From an uncultured beta proteobacterium (GTDB lineage: Bacteria; Pseudomonadota; Gammaproteobacteria; Burkholderiales; Burkholderiaceae_C): a DNA stretch of 61,926 nt. Both the position numbers and the translations under genes were made by a program. The DNA is taken from contig CAIKVZ010000128.1 in NCBI GenBank assembly GCA_903830985.1, forward strand, positions 1 to 61,926, in the 5' to 3' direction. This document shows positions 44,413-55,313 of this stretch, one piece after another; within the stretch, counting starts at the first letter, position 1, and each line of letters begins with the position of its first letter. The notes beneath the pieces are model-generated. The model did no database searches. It was not told the DNA's origin and saw only the letters and a program-made list of their open reading frames with translations.

Positions 44413-44949
44413 TCAATGCAGGCGCAGCCCGCCCGCGGCCTTGCCCTTGCCGGCGCGTGCCGGCGGGTTGCACAGTCCGCACACATAGTGGCGGGCATTC
44501 TCATAGGGCTCGGTCACAAAGTGGCCGCCGCATTTCGAGCAGGTTGTCATGGTCAGCATGTGGGCGTCGACGAATTTCACGAGGCGCCAGCCGCGGGTGA
44601 AGGACAGCAGTGGCTCCACTTCCGTGGCCTGCACCTGTTCGCTGTACAGCCGATAGGCCTTGATCATCATGTCGATGTCGTCGCCGGCGCTGCTCTTGGA
44701 CAGGTACTCGTAAATATTGAGGAACAGCGACGAATGGATGTTCTCCTGCCAGGTCAGGAACCAGTCGGTGGAAAAGGGCAGTTGTCCCTTGGATGGCGAG
44801 CGTCCTGCCACTTCCTTGTACAAACGCAGCAGGCGCTCGTAGGACAGCGTGGTTTCGGACTCGAGCACCTGCAAGCGTGCGCCCAGGTCAATCAGGGTCA
44901 CGGCCCGGGTGATTTCGCGGGACTCGTTCAGTATGCTTTTTTGTGCCAT
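44413..44949 (-). CDS. flhC: Flagellar master regulator subunit FlhC
   Basis: 178 residues from the ATG at 44949. FSTDWFLTWQENIHSSLFLN and the zinc-binding site (CSKCGG and CGLC) are FlhC hallmarks. With FlhD it activates class II flagellar genes. It follows flhD by 47 nt. The flagellin group at 25.7-30.9 kb is a likely downstream target through sigma-28. Confidence 0.96.
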   Translation of the reverse strand: MAQKSILNESREITRAVTLIDLGARLQVLESETTLSYERLLRLYKEVAGRSPSKGQLPFSTDWFLTWQENIHSSLFLNIYEYLSKSSAGDDIDMMIKAYRLYSEQVQATEVEPLLSFTRGWRLVKFVDAHMLTMTTCSKCGGHFVTEPYENARHYVCGLCNPPARAGKGKAAGGLRLH

Positions 44950-44996
44950 GGTGGGACTCGCTGGGGTAAAGGTGAAAGGCGGACTGCGCAACAGGT

Positions 44997-45323
44997 TCAG
45001 ATAACTTCAGCCACACGGCCTGCCATCAGGATGCTGGCGTGCAGGCGGCTGGTGGCGTCGTTGTCGACCTTGCGCGCGCCCTGGTTGGTGAGCAGGCTCC
45101 ACACCAGGTCATCGTCCACGCGGAAGCGGCACAGCAGCATGTTGCCAGTGGCCAGCTTGAGGATTTGTGCGGCGGACAGGGTGGCCAGCATGTCGGCCGC
45201 ATCTTCGCTCAGACCGAGACGGAACATGGCTTCAACCTTGTCCTGCTGGATCAGCTTTTGCGCCAGCATGAGGTAAGTCAGATTGACTTCGCGGATCTCG
45301 GCAATGTTTCGTTCGTCGCTCAT
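44997..45323 (-). CDS. flhD: Flagellar master regulator subunit FlhD
   Basis: 108 residues. IAEIREVNLTYLMLAQKLIQ, KVEAMFRLGLSEDAADMLA and LSAAQILKLATGNMLLCRFR match FlhD. It forms the FlhD4C2 activator with FlhC. The upstream region holds a perfect dyad (45466-45484) that may be an operator. Confidence 0.96.
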   Translation of the reverse strand: MSDERNIAEIREVNLTYLMLAQKLIQQDKVEAMFRLGLSEDAADMLATLSAAQILKLATGNMLLCRFRVDDDLVWSLLTNQGARKVDNDATSRLHASILMAGRVAEVI

Positions 45324-45465
45324 GGTCTGCTCCTGGATTCACTGCAGCAGACTGTCTTTACGGGATGCTCGACTTGTCTGATGCGCTGAAATGGATTGTG
45401 AAACCATGCCTTTTCAAATGAAGTCGTCCAAACGATCTGCCATTTGTCGGTGAAAAAAAACCCTG

Positions 45466-45484
45466 TGTAGGACGATTTCCTACA
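45466..45484. promoter_or_regulatory. Perfect dyad upstream of flhDC
   Basis: TGTAGGA-cgatt-TCCTACA has 7-bp arms with a 5-nt centre. It lies about 145-160 nt upstream of flhD and about 65 nt beyond the convergent-side end of recQ. It may be a regulator site controlling the flagellar master operon. Confidence 0.5.
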
Positions 45485-45550
45485 GCGCGCGTCTGCCGTC
45501 GAGGTTCGCCCCCGGTAGCGCCGTGTAAGGCTTTGTCGCCGCGCGCCGGT

Positions 45551-47467
45551 TCAGGCGCAATTGCTGACGCGCAAAACTTCGTCGCCGTAGGCCTGCAATT
45601 TCTTTTCTCCCATGCCGCTGATGCCCTGCAGGTCGTCCAGACTGAGTGGATTGCGCTGTGCAATCGCCGCCAGCGTGGCGTCGTGAAAGATCACATAGGC
45701 GGGCAGGTTGTGCTCGCGCGCCACCTCGGCACGCCAGGCCTTGAGGGCGCTGTAGCGCTCCTGTGCCTCATGGTCCAGGTCCAGCGGCGCGGGCTTGGCG
45801 GAGCCGCGTCCACTCGCGCCCTTGCTGCCACGGGGCGCGCGTGTCGCACTGGCCAGTATGGATTCGCGCAGGCGCACCGCCACCTCACCCTTGAGCACGG
45901 CGCGTGAGCCCTCGGTGAGCTGCAAGGTGTTGAAGGCCTGGGCGTCCACCGCCACTGCGCTGATGGCGATGAGCTGGCGCAGCACACCGCGCAGCTGTTG
46001 TTCGCTGTAGGCCGAACCCAGACCGAAGGTGCTCAGCGTCTCGTGGCCAAACTGGGCCACCTTGTCGGTGGCCTTGCCGCGTACGATGTCCATGATGTGT
46101 CCCGCGCCAAAGCTGATGCCGCTGACCTGCTGCACGCGGTAAATCGTGCTGAGCAGCTTGCGCGCCGCGTCGGTGCCATCCCACACCGTGGGCGGCGCCA
46201 GGCAGTTGTCGCAATTGCCGCAAAAGTAGCGCACCGGTGCGTTGTTCGCGCCGTCCTCGTCGCCAGCTGCATCGACGTTTTCCAGCTGTTCGCCGAAGTA
46301 GGCCAGCAGCCGGCCGCGGCGGCAGTCGGTGGCCTCGGCCAGACCGAGCAAGGCGTCGAGCTTGGCCACCATGAGGCGCTTGAATTCCTCGCCTGCAGGG
46401 CTTTCGTCGATCATGCGGCGCTGGTTCACCACGTCCTGCAGGCCATAGGTCATCCAGGCGTCGGCGGCCTGGCCATCGCGCCCGGCACGTCCCGTTTCCT
46501 GGTAATAGCCCTCGATGTTTTTCGGCATGTCCAGGTGCGCGACGAAGCGCACGTCGGGCTTGTCTATGCCCATGCCGAAGGCGATGGTCGCGACCATCAC
46601 GATGCCTTCGCTGCGCAGGAAACGGTCCTGATGGTCCTGCCGCACTTTCGCGTCCAGACCGGCGTGGTAGGGCAGGGCGTTGACGCCCGCGGTGCACAGG
46701 GTTTGCGCGATGTCCTCGACCTTCTTGCGCGACTGGCAATACACGATGCCTGCGTCGCCTTCATGCTCGCGCTGGATGAAACGCAGCAACTGCTGGGTTG
46801 CTTCCTTCTTCTCCACGATGGTGTAGCGGATATTGGGCCGATCAAAACTGCTGACAAACTGGCGCGCCTCCTGCAGTTGCAGCCGCTCGACAATGTCGGC
46901 GCGGGTCAGTGCATCGGCGGTGGCGGTGAGCGCCAGGCGCGGCACTCCGGCATAGCGCTCGTGCAGCACCGACAGCGCGCGGTACTCGGGCCGAAAGTCG
47001 TGGCCCCACTGGCTCACGCAGTGCGCCTCGTCGATGGCGAAAAGACTCAGCAGTCCGCGCTCCTGCAGACTGTCGAGCTGCGCCAGAAAGCGTGGCGTGG
47101 TGACGCGTTCCGGCGCCGCATAGAGCAGCGTGATGTCGCCGCGCAGCAGGCGCTTTTCCACGGAGGAAGCTTCGTCAAAGCTCAGCGTCGAGTTCAGGAA
47201 GGCCGCGTCGACGCCTGCCTCATGCAGCGCGCCGACCTGGTCGTGCATCAGCGCAATGAGCGGTGAAATCACGATGCTCACACCGTGCCCTGCGCGCTGC
47301 CGGGCGATGGCGGGAATCTGGTAGCAAAGGGATTTGCCGCCGCCCGTAGGCATGAGTACCAGCGCGTCGCCGCCGGCCACGGCGTGTTCAATGATGGCCT
47401 GCTGCGGCCCGCGAAACTGCGCGTAGCCGAAGATCTCTCGCAGGATGTCCCGGCCAGGCGTTGTCAT
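45551..47467 (-). CDS. recQ: ATP-dependent DNA helicase RecQ
   Basis: 638 residues from the ATG at 47467, overlapping the rlmL stop by 4 nt. Walker [16 protein letters not shown] box [19 protein letters not shown], zinc-binding cysteines ([15 protein letters not shown]), an RQC region and a C-terminal HRDC domain ([16 protein letters not shown]). It unwinds DNA in recombination and fork repair. It is the last gene of the lptA-lptB-rpoN-rlmL-recQ run. Confidence 0.95.
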   Translation of the reverse strand: MTTPGRDILREIFGYAQFRGPQQAIIEHAVAGGDALVLMPTGGGKSLCYQIPAIARQRAGHGVSIVISPLIALMHDQVGALHEAGVDAAFLNSTLSFDEASSVEKRLLRGDITLLYAAPERVTTPRFLAQLDSLQERGLLSLFAIDEAHCVSQWGHDFRPEYRALSVLHERYAGVPRLALTATADALTRADIVERLQLQEARQFVSSFDRPNIRYTIVEKKEATQQLLRFIQREHEGDAGIVYCQSRKKVEDIAQTLCTAGVNALPYHAGLDAKVRQDHQDRFLRSEGIVMVATIAFGMGIDKPDVRFVAHLDMPKNIEGYYQETGRAGRDGQAADAWMTYGLQDVVNQRRMIDESPAGEEFKRLMVAKLDALLGLAEATDCRRGRLLAYFGEQLENVDAAGDEDGANNAPVRYFCGNCDNCLAPPTVWDGTDAARKLLSTIYRVQQVSGISFGAGHIMDIVRGKATDKVAQFGHETLSTFGLGSAYSEQQLRGVLRQLIAISAVAVDAQAFNTLQLTEGSRAVLKGEVAVRLRESILASATRAPRGSKGASGRGSAKPAPLDLDHEAQERYSALKAWRAEVAREHNLPAYVIFHDATLAAIAQRNPLSLDDLQGISGMGEKKLQAYGDEVLRVSNCA

Positions 47468-48681
47468 GCCGCTGGCGGGCGGGTCCGAGCCGAACCGGCC
47501 ACCATGTCGAAGCGGAACAAGCGGCATTCGATCGGGCCGTTCCACATCGGCACGCGGCGCGATTCCTTCAGGCGCATGCGGCTGGGCAGTTTCAGATCCG
47601 GCGTGAGCACCCAGGCGGTCCAGCCGGCGTAGTTCTTCTTCCAATGCGTCGCGAGTTGCGGGAAGAAGTCGCCGCCGTCATCGGTGTGGGCATTTTCGCG
47701 ACCCCCGCTGCGTGCGTTCGTTCCCGCCACACCGGCCACTTCGATGCGCTCACCGTAGGGTGGATTCAGCAGCATCACGCCGCTGGCGGCGGGGGGCATG
47801 CGCTGCAAAGCGTCGCCGCCGCGCAGTTGCACTACCTGCCCCACGCCGGCGCGCTCGGCATTGCGCTGCGCAAAATCGACCATGCGGTGCGCCACGTCGC
47901 TGCCAAAGATTTCCGCGGTGGGGGCGTGCTCGGCGTCGCGTGCCTGCTGCAGGATGCCGTCCCAGACATGGGCCTGAAACGGCAGCTGCTTTTCAAAGGC
48001 GAAGCGGCGCAGCGAACCGGGGGCGATATTGCAGGCGATTTGCGCGGCCTCGATGGCGATGGTGCCGCTGCCGCAGCAGGGGTCGTACAGCGGCGTCTTC
48101 GCGTCCCAGCCGCTGGCGGCAATCATGGCCGCAGCCAGGGTTTCCTTGAGCGGCGCCTCGCCCTTGTCCTCGCGCCAGCCGCGCTTGAACAGCGGCTCGC
48201 CCGAAGTGTCGATGTAGAGCGTGACGTGGTCGGTCGTGAGGTGGGCGTAGACGCGAATGTCGGGCCACTGCGTGTTCACATCCGGGCGCACACCGGTCTT
48301 GTCGCGAAAGCGGTCGGCGATTGCGTCCTTGATCTTGAGCGCGGCAAAGTTCAGGCTGGTCAGCGGGCTGTGCTGCGACGTGACCTCGACCTTGAAGCTT
48401 TGCTTGGTGGTGAACCAGATTTCCCAGGCCACGCTGCTCGCGGCTTCATACAGGTCGCGTTCGCCGCGGTACTCGCCATAGTGCAGTTGCACCAGCACGC
48501 GCTGCGCCAACCGGCTGTGCAGGTTCAGCCGCATGGCGTCGCGCCAGGAGGACTGCAGCAGCACTCCACCGCGCATGGTTTGCAAGGCAGTTCCACTGGC
48601 TTGGGTGATGTCGTGCACTTCCTGCGCGAGGTAATCTTCCACGCCGGCGGCGCAGGGCAGAAAAAGCTGGAGTTGGTTCAC
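47464..48681 (-). CDS. rlmL: 23S rRNA (guanine) methyltransferase, RlmL type
   Basis: 405 residues. N-terminal THUMP-type domain (about 40-160), then a class I methyltransferase with the SAM motif [15 protein letters not shown] and the catalytic [10 protein letters not shown] (NPPY). This matches the N-terminal RlmL half of E. coli RlmKL, acting on 23S rRNA G2445. It lies 27 nt after rpoN. Confidence 0.88.
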   Translation of the reverse strand: MNQLQLFLPCAAGVEDYLAQEVHDITQASGTALQTMRGGVLLQSSWRDAMRLNLHSRLAQRVLVQLHYGEYRGERDLYEAASSVAWEIWFTTKQSFKVEVTSQHSPLTSLNFAALKIKDAIADRFRDKTGVRPDVNTQWPDIRVYAHLTTDHVTLYIDTSGEPLFKRGWREDKGEAPLKETLAAAMIAASGWDAKTPLYDPCCGSGTIAIEAAQIACNIAPGSLRRFAFEKQLPFQAHVWDGILQQARDAEHAPTAEIFGSDVAHRMVDFAQRNAERAGVGQVVQLRGGDALQRMPPAASGVMLLNPPYGERIEVAGVAGTNARSGGRENAHTDDGGDFFPQLATHWKKNYAGWTAWVLTPDLKLPSRMRLKESRRVPMWNGPIECRLFRFDMVAGSARTRPPAA

Positions 48682-48708
48682 GGGTTGCTTTCGATGGGCG
48701 CGTGCAAG

Positions 48709-50292
48709 CTAGAGCGCGCGCCGCAGGTTGGTGGGCGCAATTTTCAGCGCTTCGCGGTATTTGGCCACGGTGCGTCTGGCGCAGTCGATGCCTTGCTCCT
48801 TGAGCATTTCCGACATCTGGCTGTCGCTCAGCGGTTTCTTCAGGTCTTCCGCTGCGACGAACTGTTTGATCAGGGCGCGCACGGCGGTGCTGGAGGCGTT
48901 GCCGCCGGTTTCCGTGCCCAGTCCCGAGCCGAAGAAGTACTTCAGCTCGAAGGTGCCAAAGGGCGTGGCCATGTACTTGGCCGTGGTGACCCGGCTGATG
49001 GTGGACTCGTGCAAGCCCAGCTCATCCGCGATTTCGCGCAGTACCAGCGGGCGCATGGCCAACTCGCCGTGCACAAAGAAGCTCTTTTGCCGCTCCAGGA
49101 TGGCGTTGCTGACGCGCAAGATGGTGTCAAAGCGTTGCTGGATGTTTTTGATGAACCAGCGCGCCTCCTGCAGGCGCTGGGCCAGCGCCGCATGGTTGGC
49201 CGCATCGTTGCCACCACCCCGGTGCTGCTTCAAGGCGTTGGCGTAGATGTCGTGCACGCGCAGCCGCGGCATGACGTCGGCGTTGAGCTGTACGCGAAAG
49301 CGTGGCTGCCCCGGGCCGGCAATCCGCACCACAATCACGTCGGGAACAATGATGTTGCGTTCCACATCGACGAAGCGGCGCCCGGGTTTGGGCTCAAGTC
49401 GGGTGATCAGCGTCAGCGCGGCTCGGATATCGCTGTCGGAGGCAGCGCACAGCTGCACCAGACGGCGCACATCGCGCCGCGCAATCAGTTCCATGGATTG
49501 CTTGCAAACGCGCAGGGCGACGTCGCGCAAATGCTGTTCCTGCGCAGTGTGCCCGTCCGAGGCGCGCAGCTGCAGGCGCAGGCATTCGCCCAAGTCGCGC
49601 GCGCCCACGCCCACGGGCTCGAGCGACTGCAACAACTTGAGCGCCACGGAAAAACGCTGTTCCAGCTCTTCGCGCTGCTCCAGATCGTCGCCGGCCAGGC
49701 CCTGTGCCAATTCGGCCAGGGAGTCTTCCAGGTAGCCGTCGTCGTTCAGCGACTCAATCAAAAAGTGAAGTGCCGCGCGATCCACTTCGCTCAGGCGCAG
49801 CCCGACGGCCTGGCGTAACAGGAGGGCGCTCAGGCTCTCCTGGTTGCGCGCCAGCTCCGTGGCGCTGGCGCCGTCGTCGCCTTCCAGGTTGTTCTGCCTG
49901 GCCGGCGCGTCGCCACCCCATTCGTTGTCGTCCGGCGCCATGTCGCTGCTGCCGTCGCCTTCCCAACTCGGTTCGGCCGAATTGTCCTGCGCTGCCTCTT
50001 CGGGCTCGTTGCGCTCGGAGGTCCGTGTTTCCGTGGCGAAGTCGTTGCTGGCCGTGAAGGAGCGCTCGGCGTCCAGGTCCTCTTCGCGCACCGGCGTGTC
50101 CGATTGCGCGATGCCGAACTCCTCGCGCGGCACCTCGTCCTGGTTCAGTTCGAGAAAAGGGTTGTCGTCCAGCATCTGGCCGACTTCCTGACTCAACTCG
50201 AGCGTGGACAGTTGCAGCAGCCGGATCGACTGCTGCAACTGCGGTGTCAGTGCCAGGTGCTGCGAGACGCGCAGTGACAGACCCTGTTTCAT
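48709..50292 (-). CDS. rpoN: RNA polymerase sigma-54 factor
   Basis: 527 residues. Region I is Gln/Leu-rich (SLRVSQHLALTPQLQQSIRLL); a long acidic region II follows; region III contains the HTH and the C-terminal RpoN box ARRTVAKYRE. It is long by family standards because of the acidic linker, about 60-140. lptB precedes it, as in many proteobacteria. Confidence 0.97.
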   Translation of the reverse strand: MKQGLSLRVSQHLALTPQLQQSIRLLQLSTLELSQEVGQMLDDNPFLELNQDEVPREEFGIAQSDTPVREEDLDAERSFTASNDFATETRTSERNEPEEAAQDNSAEPSWEGDGSSDMAPDDNEWGGDAPARQNNLEGDDGASATELARNQESLSALLLRQAVGLRLSEVDRAALHFLIESLNDDGYLEDSLAELAQGLAGDDLEQREELEQRFSVALKLLQSLEPVGVGARDLGECLRLQLRASDGHTAQEQHLRDVALRVCKQSMELIARRDVRRLVQLCAASDSDIRAALTLITRLEPKPGRRFVDVERNIIVPDVIVVRIAGPGQPRFRVQLNADVMPRLRVHDIYANALKQHRGGGNDAANHAALAQRLQEARWFIKNIQQRFDTILRVSNAILERQKSFFVHGELAMRPLVLREIADELGLHESTISRVTTAKYMATPFGTFELKYFFGSGLGTETGGNASSTAVRALIKQFVAAEDLKKPLSDSQMSEMLKEQGIDCARRTVAKYREALKIAPTNLRRAL

Positions 50293-50347
50293 GAAGTGGC
50301 TAGCCCCGGGCTGAGCGACAGCGAGGGGCGCAAGGAAGCGAAAATCA

Positions 50348-51127
50348 TTACATCCGGAAGTGCTCGCCCAGGTACACCCGTCGTACCTCGGCGTTGGCCA
50401 CGATCTCGGCCGGTGTGCCCTGGGCCAGCACGCTGCCTTCGCTGATGATGAAAGCGTGGTCGCAAATGCCCAGGGTTTCGCGCACGTTGTGGTCGGTGAT
50501 GAGGACGCCGATGCCGCGCGACTTCAGGAAGCCGATGATGCGCTGGATCTCGATCACGGCAATCGGGTCAATGCCGGCAAAGGGCTCGTCCAGCAGGATG
50601 AAGCGCGGTTGCGTGGCCAGGGCGCGGGCGATTTCCACGCGGCGCCGTTCTCCGCCCGACAAGGCCAGGGCTGAGGAATCGCGCAAATGATCCACACGCA
50701 AATCCTGCAACAAGGCGGTGAGGCGCTCTTCGATCAGCGCATTGCTCAGCGACTTGCCTTTGGCATCGTGCTGCAACTCCAGCACGGCGCGTACGTTTTG
50801 TGCCACCGTGAGCTTGCGAAAAATCGAGGCTTCCTGTGGCAGATAACTCAGCCCCAAGCGGGAGCGGCGATGAATCGGCATGTGCGCCACCGATTGGCCG
50901 TCGATGCTGATGTCACCTGCGTCGGCACGCACCAAGCCCACGATCATGTAAAAGGACGTGGTCTTTCCCGCGCCGTTGGGGCCCAAAAGTCCGACCACTT
51001 CGCCCTTTTGCACTTCGAGGGACACGTCACGCACCACCATGCGGCTGCCGTAGGACTTTTGCAGGTGACTGGCGACCAGGCGGCTGGTCGAGTCCGGGCC
51101 GTTGCCTGCCAGGGGCACTACCGTCAC
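50348..51127 (-). CDS. lptB: LPS export ABC transporter ATP-binding protein
   Basis: 259 residues from a GTG at 51127 whose last bases overlap the lptA stop (GTGA). Upstream frame (to 51433) is shadow of lptA. Walker [14 protein letters not shown]-loop LPQEASIF, signature [13 protein letters not shown], Walker [13 protein letters not shown] and the H-loop ITDHNV identify LptB. It powers LPS transport with LptFG and LptC. Confidence 0.96.
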   Translation of the reverse strand: MTVVPLAGNGPDSTSRLVASHLQKSYGSRMVVRDVSLEVQKGEVVGLLGPNGAGKTTSFYMIVGLVRADAGDISIDGQSVAHMPIHRRSRLGLSYLPQEASIFRKLTVAQNVRAVLELQHDAKGKSLSNALIEERLTALLQDLRVDHLRDSSALALSGGERRRVEIARALATQPRFILLDEPFAGIDPIAVIEIQRIIGFLKSRGIGVLITDHNVRETLGICDHAFIISEGSVLAQGTPAEIVANAEVRRVYLGEHFRM

Positions 51128-51735
51128 TTTTTGTCCCCGGCCAAACTGGAACTGGGTTTTAGCGAAGGTTTGGGGTCCGCGCCCGCCGGCGCGCTGGCAG
51201 CGTTTTTCGGCGTCAGCATGACGCGCACGCGACCGCCCGCGCCGGCCTGCTTTCCCTGGCCCTGCCCGGTCATGGTGAAGACGTCGGTCTTGTTGTCGTA
51301 CACGATCAGTGCGCCATTGAGTTGGTCGTTCAGCGTGGCACCCTGCAAACGGCGCAACTCGGCGTTCTGGATGAACTTCACCACATCGGTCTTGCCGTCG
51401 TACTCGATGGTCTGCGCCTCGCCCTCGAGCCATTCGTTCACTCCCTCGCGCTTTTGTCGAAAGAACGCCCTTTTGCCGGCTTGGGCGGTCAGCGTGCCGA
51501 ACTGGTTGCCTTGCGGGTCTTCGCGTATTTCAAGCCTGGCGCCACGCATCAGCAGCGTGCCCTTGCTCACCACCACGCTGCCGGTGTACACCGTGATCTG
51601 ATTCAGGTCGTCGCTGCGCAACTGATCGGCCTCGATGATCATTTTCTGATTTCGATCGGCTTTTTCTGCGTGTGCAACGGTACCTGCCGCGAGGCAGGCC
51701 AAGCCCAGAAGCAGGGTGGCGAGAGTGTTTTTCAT
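51124..51735 (-). CDS. lptA: LPS periplasmic bridge protein LptA
   Basis: 203 residues. Signal peptide [22 protein letters not shown] cleaved after AHA. The OstA-like beta-jellyroll has [20 protein letters not shown] and [20 protein letters not shown]. The last 30 residues are a Pro/Ala/Ser-rich tail. It bridges the inner and outer membranes for LPS export. It begins the lptA-lptB-rpoN operon. Confidence 0.94.
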   Translation of the reverse strand: MKNTLATLLLGLACLAAGTVAHAEKADRNQKMIIEADQLRSDDLNQITVYTGSVVVSKGTLLMRGARLEIREDPQGNQFGTLTAQAGKRAFFRQKREGVNEWLEGEAQTIEYDGKTDVVKFIQNAELRRLQGATLNDQLNGALIVYDNKTDVFTMTGQGQGKQAGAGGRVRVMLTPKNAASAPAGADPKPSLKPSSSLAGDKK

Positions 51736-51795
51736 AAGGGCATGATTCTTGCGTTTATTGTAACGACTGACGCGTCACAACACGGGGGGCATGCC

Positions 51796-51822
51796 AAAGA
51801 AAAGCCCGCGCTTTGCGGGCTG
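51796..51822 (-). terminator. Terminator after dsbA
   Basis: Read on the minus strand, AGCCCGC-AAAGC-GCGGGCT is followed by TTTCTTT. It begins 4 nt after the dsbA stop and separates dsbA from lptA. Confidence 0.85.
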
Positions 51823-51825
51823 TTG

Positions 51826-52476
51826 TCAGTGACCGGTGCGGACCTGTGCGACGAGATAGTCCACGACGTTCAGCGCCTTGCTGTTGCTTCCGGCCATGCT
51901 GCCGTCGGTGATGAAGCGCCCTGCGATCCCCATGGCAGGAACCCCGGAAACCTTGTAGGCGTCCTGCATCTGCGTGGCTTTTCGTGCCTTGGTGGCGCAG
52001 GAGAAGGAGTTGTACTGCTCCAGGAACTTCACCTTGTCCACGCCCTGTTTGGCCACCCACTCGGCAATCGTGTCTTGGGTGTTGAGGGCTTGGTGCTCGA
52101 CGTGGATTGCCTGGAATACTTTTGCATGCAACTCCTCCACCTTGTTCATGGCTTCGAGCGCGTAGAACAGTCGCTGATGGGGCACCAGGCTGTCCGCAAA
52201 TGCCGCCGGCACGCGTTTGAACAGCACATCCTTGGGCAGGCGCTTGACCCAAGCCAAGAGTTCTGGCTCAAAGGCATTGCAATGCGGGCAGGAGTACATG
52301 AAGAACTCGAGCACTTCGACCTTGCCCTTGGGTGCTTCCACCGGAACCGGCTTGGGCAACGCCATAAACTCCGTCCCCTCTTCCATCTTCTTGCCCTGGG
52401 CCTGCACTTGGCTGGCAGACCATCCGGCGGTAGCGAGCAAGGCACTTGCAGCGGTGGAAAAGGCGCGACGTTTCAT
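51826..52476 (-). CDS. dsbA: Periplasmic thiol:disulfide oxidoreductase DsbA
   Basis: 216 residues from the ATG at 52476. Signal peptide with a twin-Arg start (KRRAFSTAASALLATAGWS). The active site is CPHC in FFMYSCPHCNAF and the cis-proline lies in SGVPAMGIAG. It introduces disulfides into exported proteins. It lies downstream of the argS-SPOR pair and ends in a strong terminator. Confidence 0.93.
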   Translation of the reverse strand: MKRRAFSTAASALLATAGWSASQVQAQGKKMEEGTEFMALPKPVPVEAPKGKVEVLEFFMYSCPHCNAFEPELLAWVKRLPKDVLFKRVPAAFADSLVPHQRLFYALEAMNKVEELHAKVFQAIHVEHQALNTQDTIAEWVAKQGVDKVKFLEQYNSFSCATKARKATQMQDAYKVSGVPAMGIAGRFITDGSMAGSNSKALNVVDYLVAQVRTGH

Positions 52477-52531
52477 ATTCAAAGCTCCGGGAAAAGGGTG
52501 TCAGAGGGTAGGGCGGGGTTAAACCGTGGGC

Positions 52532-53137
52532 TTAACGCGCCACGCGCACCAAAGCGGTCTCGAATCCGGCGGAGTCCAGTCGTTCCTTGGTCTTGTCGGC
52601 TTCGTCCTTGCTGTCCAGGGGTCCGACGCGCACGCGAAAAACTGCGCGTCCTGACTGCTCGCGTTCCGAAACCTTGGCCTCGACACCGGCGAGCGACAAC
52701 TTCACGCGTTGGGCTTCGGCATCCTCGGCCGTGCGAAAGGCGCCCGCCTGGACAAAGTACATCATGGGGTCGGTCGCTGCCGCTGCCTTGGCCTTGGCCA
52801 GATCGCCCAGTGCGTCGGCGGTGCTGCCCGCCTTGGGGGCGGACGCGGCCAAGGCTTTTGCACCGGTCGGGGCGCTGGCGGCTGCCACAGGCCCGTTCGC
52901 GGCCGATGCAGCGATCACCGGTTTGACCGGGTTCTTGCCGTAAAGCGGTGCGTTCGGGTCCCAGTCCTTGTTCTTGCGCGTCTCGTCCGCGTCCTGGTCC
53001 GCAGTGCGACTCGGCGACTGGTGCAGGAAGGGAATGGGCACTTTGGTCACGTACACGGCCACGCCCAGCGCCACCGCCAGACCCAGCACGAGACCGGCGA
53101 TAAAGCCCACGATCGTGGAGCCACGTTGTTGTTTCAT
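52532..53137 (-). CDS. SPOR-domain membrane protein (FtsN-like)
   Basis: 201 residues. One N-terminal transmembrane helix ([19 protein letters not shown]), an Ala/Pro-rich linker, and a C-terminal SPOR domain ([39 protein letters not shown]). SPOR domains bind denuded septal peptidoglycan. The start overlaps the argS stop by 4 nt (ATGA). It is probably a cell-division protein. Confidence 0.88.
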   Translation of the reverse strand: MKQQRGSTIVGFIAGLVLGLAVALGVAVYVTKVPIPFLHQSPSRTADQDADETRKNKDWDPNAPLYGKNPVKPVIAASAANGPVAAASAPTGAKALAASAPKAGSTADALGDLAKAKAAAATDPMMYFVQAGAFRTAEDAEAQRVKLSLAGVEAKVSEREQSGRAVFRVRVGPLDSKDEADKTKERLDSAGFETALVRVAR

Positions 53138-54822
53138 AAGGAAGTTCTTTCCATCTTTTGCGGCGCGCTCACGCCCAGTACGGCGAGCCCATTGTGCAGC
53201 ACCTGGGCGGTGGCCGCCACCAGCGCCAGGCGCGCCCGTTTCACGGTCTCGTCGTCCACCAGGATGCGCTCGGCATCGTAATAGCTGTGGTAGCAGGCGG
53301 CCAGATCGCGCAGGTAAAAGGTCACGTCGTGCGGGGCAAAGTCACGCGCTGCGGCCGTGAGCATCTCGGGGTACTTGGCTAACTGCAGCATCAGCGCCAG
53401 GGCCTGCGGGCTTTGCAGCGGCGTCAGGTCGACGGTTTGCAGCGTGCTCACATCACCGCCCCAAGCCGCCAGCACCGAACAGATGCGGGCGTGGGCGTAC
53501 TGCACGTAGAACACCGGGTTGTCGTTGTTTTGCGCCAGCGCCAGGTCCACGTCGAACACATACTCGGTGTCGGGCTTGCGACTCAGCAGGAAGAAGCGCA
53601 CAGCGTCCTTGCTGGTCCACTCTATCAGGTCGCGCAGCGTGACATAGCTGCCGGCGCGCTTGGAGATCTTCACCTCTTCGCCGCCACGCATGACGCGCAC
53701 CATGGTGTGCAGCACGTAGTCCGGGTAGCCTTGCGGGATGCCCACGTTGGCGGCCTGCAGGCCGGCGCGCACCCTGGCGATGGTGCCGTGGTGGTCCGTG
53801 CCCTGGATGTTGATGGCCTTGCTGAAGCCACGTTCCCATTTGGCGATGTGGTAGGCCACGTCGGGCACGAAGTAGGTGAACGAGCCGTCGCCCTTGCGCA
53901 TGACCCGGTCCTTGTCGTCGCCGTAATCGGTGGACTTGAGCCAGAGCGCGCCATCGAGTTCGTAGGTCTTGCCGGCGTCCTGCAGGCGCTGCACGGTGGC
54001 GGCAACGCGGCCGCTGGTGTACAGGCTCGACTCCAGATAGTAGTTGTCGAACTGGACGGCAAAGGCGCGCAGGTCCAGGTCCTGCTCGTGGCGCAAATAG
54101 GCCACGGCGAACTCGCGAATCGAATCCAGGTCGCTCACGTCGCCCGATGCCGTGTACTCGCGGTCGTCCGATTTGACGGTCTTCCCGGCCAGAAAGTCGG
54201 CCGCGATGTCGGCGATGTAGTCCCCGTTGTACGCGAGCTCAGGCCAGGTTGCGTCACCGGGTTGGATGCCCTGGGCGCGCAGTTGCGTGCTGCTGGCCAG
54301 CGTGGCGATTTGCACGCCCGCGTCGTTGTAATAGAACTCGCGGTACACCTGCCAGCCCTGGGTCTGGTACAGGTTGCACAGTGCGTCGCCGAGGGCAGCT
54401 TGGCGGCCATGGCCCACATGCAGTGGACCGGTGGGGTTGGCCGAGACGAATTCCAGCATCATCTTCTGGCCATTGTCCGCCTGCCAGCCGAAGCGTTCCC
54501 CGGCGGCAAACACTTCACGCAGCACCTCTTGCTTGGCCTCGGGCTTGAGCCGGATATTGATGAAGCCCGGTCCGGCGATGTCGATGGCTTCGACCCAGCG
54601 CACAAACGCCGGGTGTGCCAGCAGGGCGGTGCGCAGTGTTTCGGCCAGTTGCCGCGGGTTCTGCTTCAGGCCCTTGGCCAGTTGCATGGCCGCGGTACAG
54701 GCGAAATCGCCGTGTTCGGCCACTTTGGGCGACTCGAAGGCTGCGCGCGCGCCGCTGCCGGGGACTATTTTTTCCAGCTCGAGGGCCAGGCCGGCGAGCA
54801 ATTCACTTTTGACTATGAGCAT
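53134..54822 (-). CDS. argS: Arginyl-tRNA synthetase
   Basis: 562 residues from the ATG at 54822; an earlier frame start at 54930 is shadow. [15 protein letters not shown] carries the class I HIGH-like motif and [12 protein letters not shown] the KMSKS-like loop. The C-terminal DALR anticodon domain has [12 protein letters not shown] and ends [19 protein letters not shown]. It charges tRNA-Arg. The next gene overlaps it by 4 nt. Confidence 0.97.
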   Translation of the reverse strand: MLIVKSELLAGLALELEKIVPGSGARAAFESPKVAEHGDFACTAAMQLAKGLKQNPRQLAETLRTALLAHPAFVRWVEAIDIAGPGFINIRLKPEAKQEVLREVFAAGERFGWQADNGQKMMLEFVSANPTGPLHVGHGRQAALGDALCNLYQTQGWQVYREFYYNDAGVQIATLASSTQLRAQGIQPGDATWPELAYNGDYIADIAADFLAGKTVKSDDREYTASGDVSDLDSIREFAVAYLRHEQDLDLRAFAVQFDNYYLESSLYTSGRVAATVQRLQDAGKTYELDGALWLKSTDYGDDKDRVMRKGDGSFTYFVPDVAYHIAKWERGFSKAINIQGTDHHGTIARVRAGLQAANVGIPQGYPDYVLHTMVRVMRGGEEVKISKRAGSYVTLRDLIEWTSKDAVRFFLLSRKPDTEYVFDVDLALAQNNDNPVFYVQYAHARICSVLAAWGGDVSTLQTVDLTPLQSPQALALMLQLAKYPEMLTAAARDFAPHDVTFYLRDLAACYHSYYDAERILVDDETVKRARLALVAATAQVLHNGLAVLGVSAPQKMERTSL

Positions 54823-54947
54823 TCGATCGATTTTAAGGGGGCGCGTCATCCGCCGGCCATGGCACGCCGTTATGCTCAGCAGCCCCACTGGAAACCGATG
54901 CGGATCCAGCGGCTTGATCCCCGTCCTCAACCATCTCAGGAGTTCTC

Positions 54948-55265
54948 ATGAAGAAATTACTTTCCCTTATCGCTGTCGGTATGGTCTTGTCTTTGGGTGT
55001 GGCGCACGCGGCAGAGGGCGACGCCAAGACAAAACAGCAGTCCAAGATGGGCACGTGCAACAAGGAAGCCGGCGACAAGAAGGGCGACGAGCGCAAGGCT
55101 TTCATGAAAGAGTGCCTGAGCGCCAAGCCGGCTGCAGCCCCGGTTGCCGCGAAGTCGGAAAAGCAAACTGCCCAGCAGGAAAAAATGAAGACCTGCAACG
55201 CCGACGCCAAGGGCAAGAAGGGCGACGAGCGCAAGGCATTCATGAAAGAGTGCCTGAGCAAATGA
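54948..55265 (+). CDS. PsiF-repeat protein, secreted
   Basis: 105 residues. Signal peptide KKLLSLIAVGMVLSLGVAHA. Two copies of the PsiF repeat follow: CNKEAGDKKGDERKAFMKEC and CNADAKGKKGDERKAFMKEC. The family is linked to phosphate starvation in E. coli, but its role is unknown. A strong hairpin terminator follows immediately. Confidence 0.9.
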   Translation: MKKLLSLIAVGMVLSLGVAHAAEGDAKTKQQSKMGTCNKEAGDKKGDERKAFMKECLSAKPAAAPVAAKSEKQTAQQEKMKTCNADAKGKKGDERKAFMKECLSK

Positions 55266-55267
55266 TA

Positions 55268-55297
55268 GAAAAAAGCCCGCGTCAGCGGGCTTTTTTC
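55268..55297 (+). terminator. Terminator after psiF, likely bidirectional
   Basis: AAAAAAGCCCGC-gtca-GCGGGCTTTTTT is a perfect hairpin with A and T flanks, so it should also end the convergent TPR gene from the other side. Confidence 0.88.
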
Positions 55298-55313
55298 TGA
55301 AGGCCAGTCGCAC

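Noticed and set aside
47461-49818. A 785-codon + strand frame opposite rlmL and rpoN
   Set aside because: No motif and His/Gln-rich; the minus-strand genes are certain.
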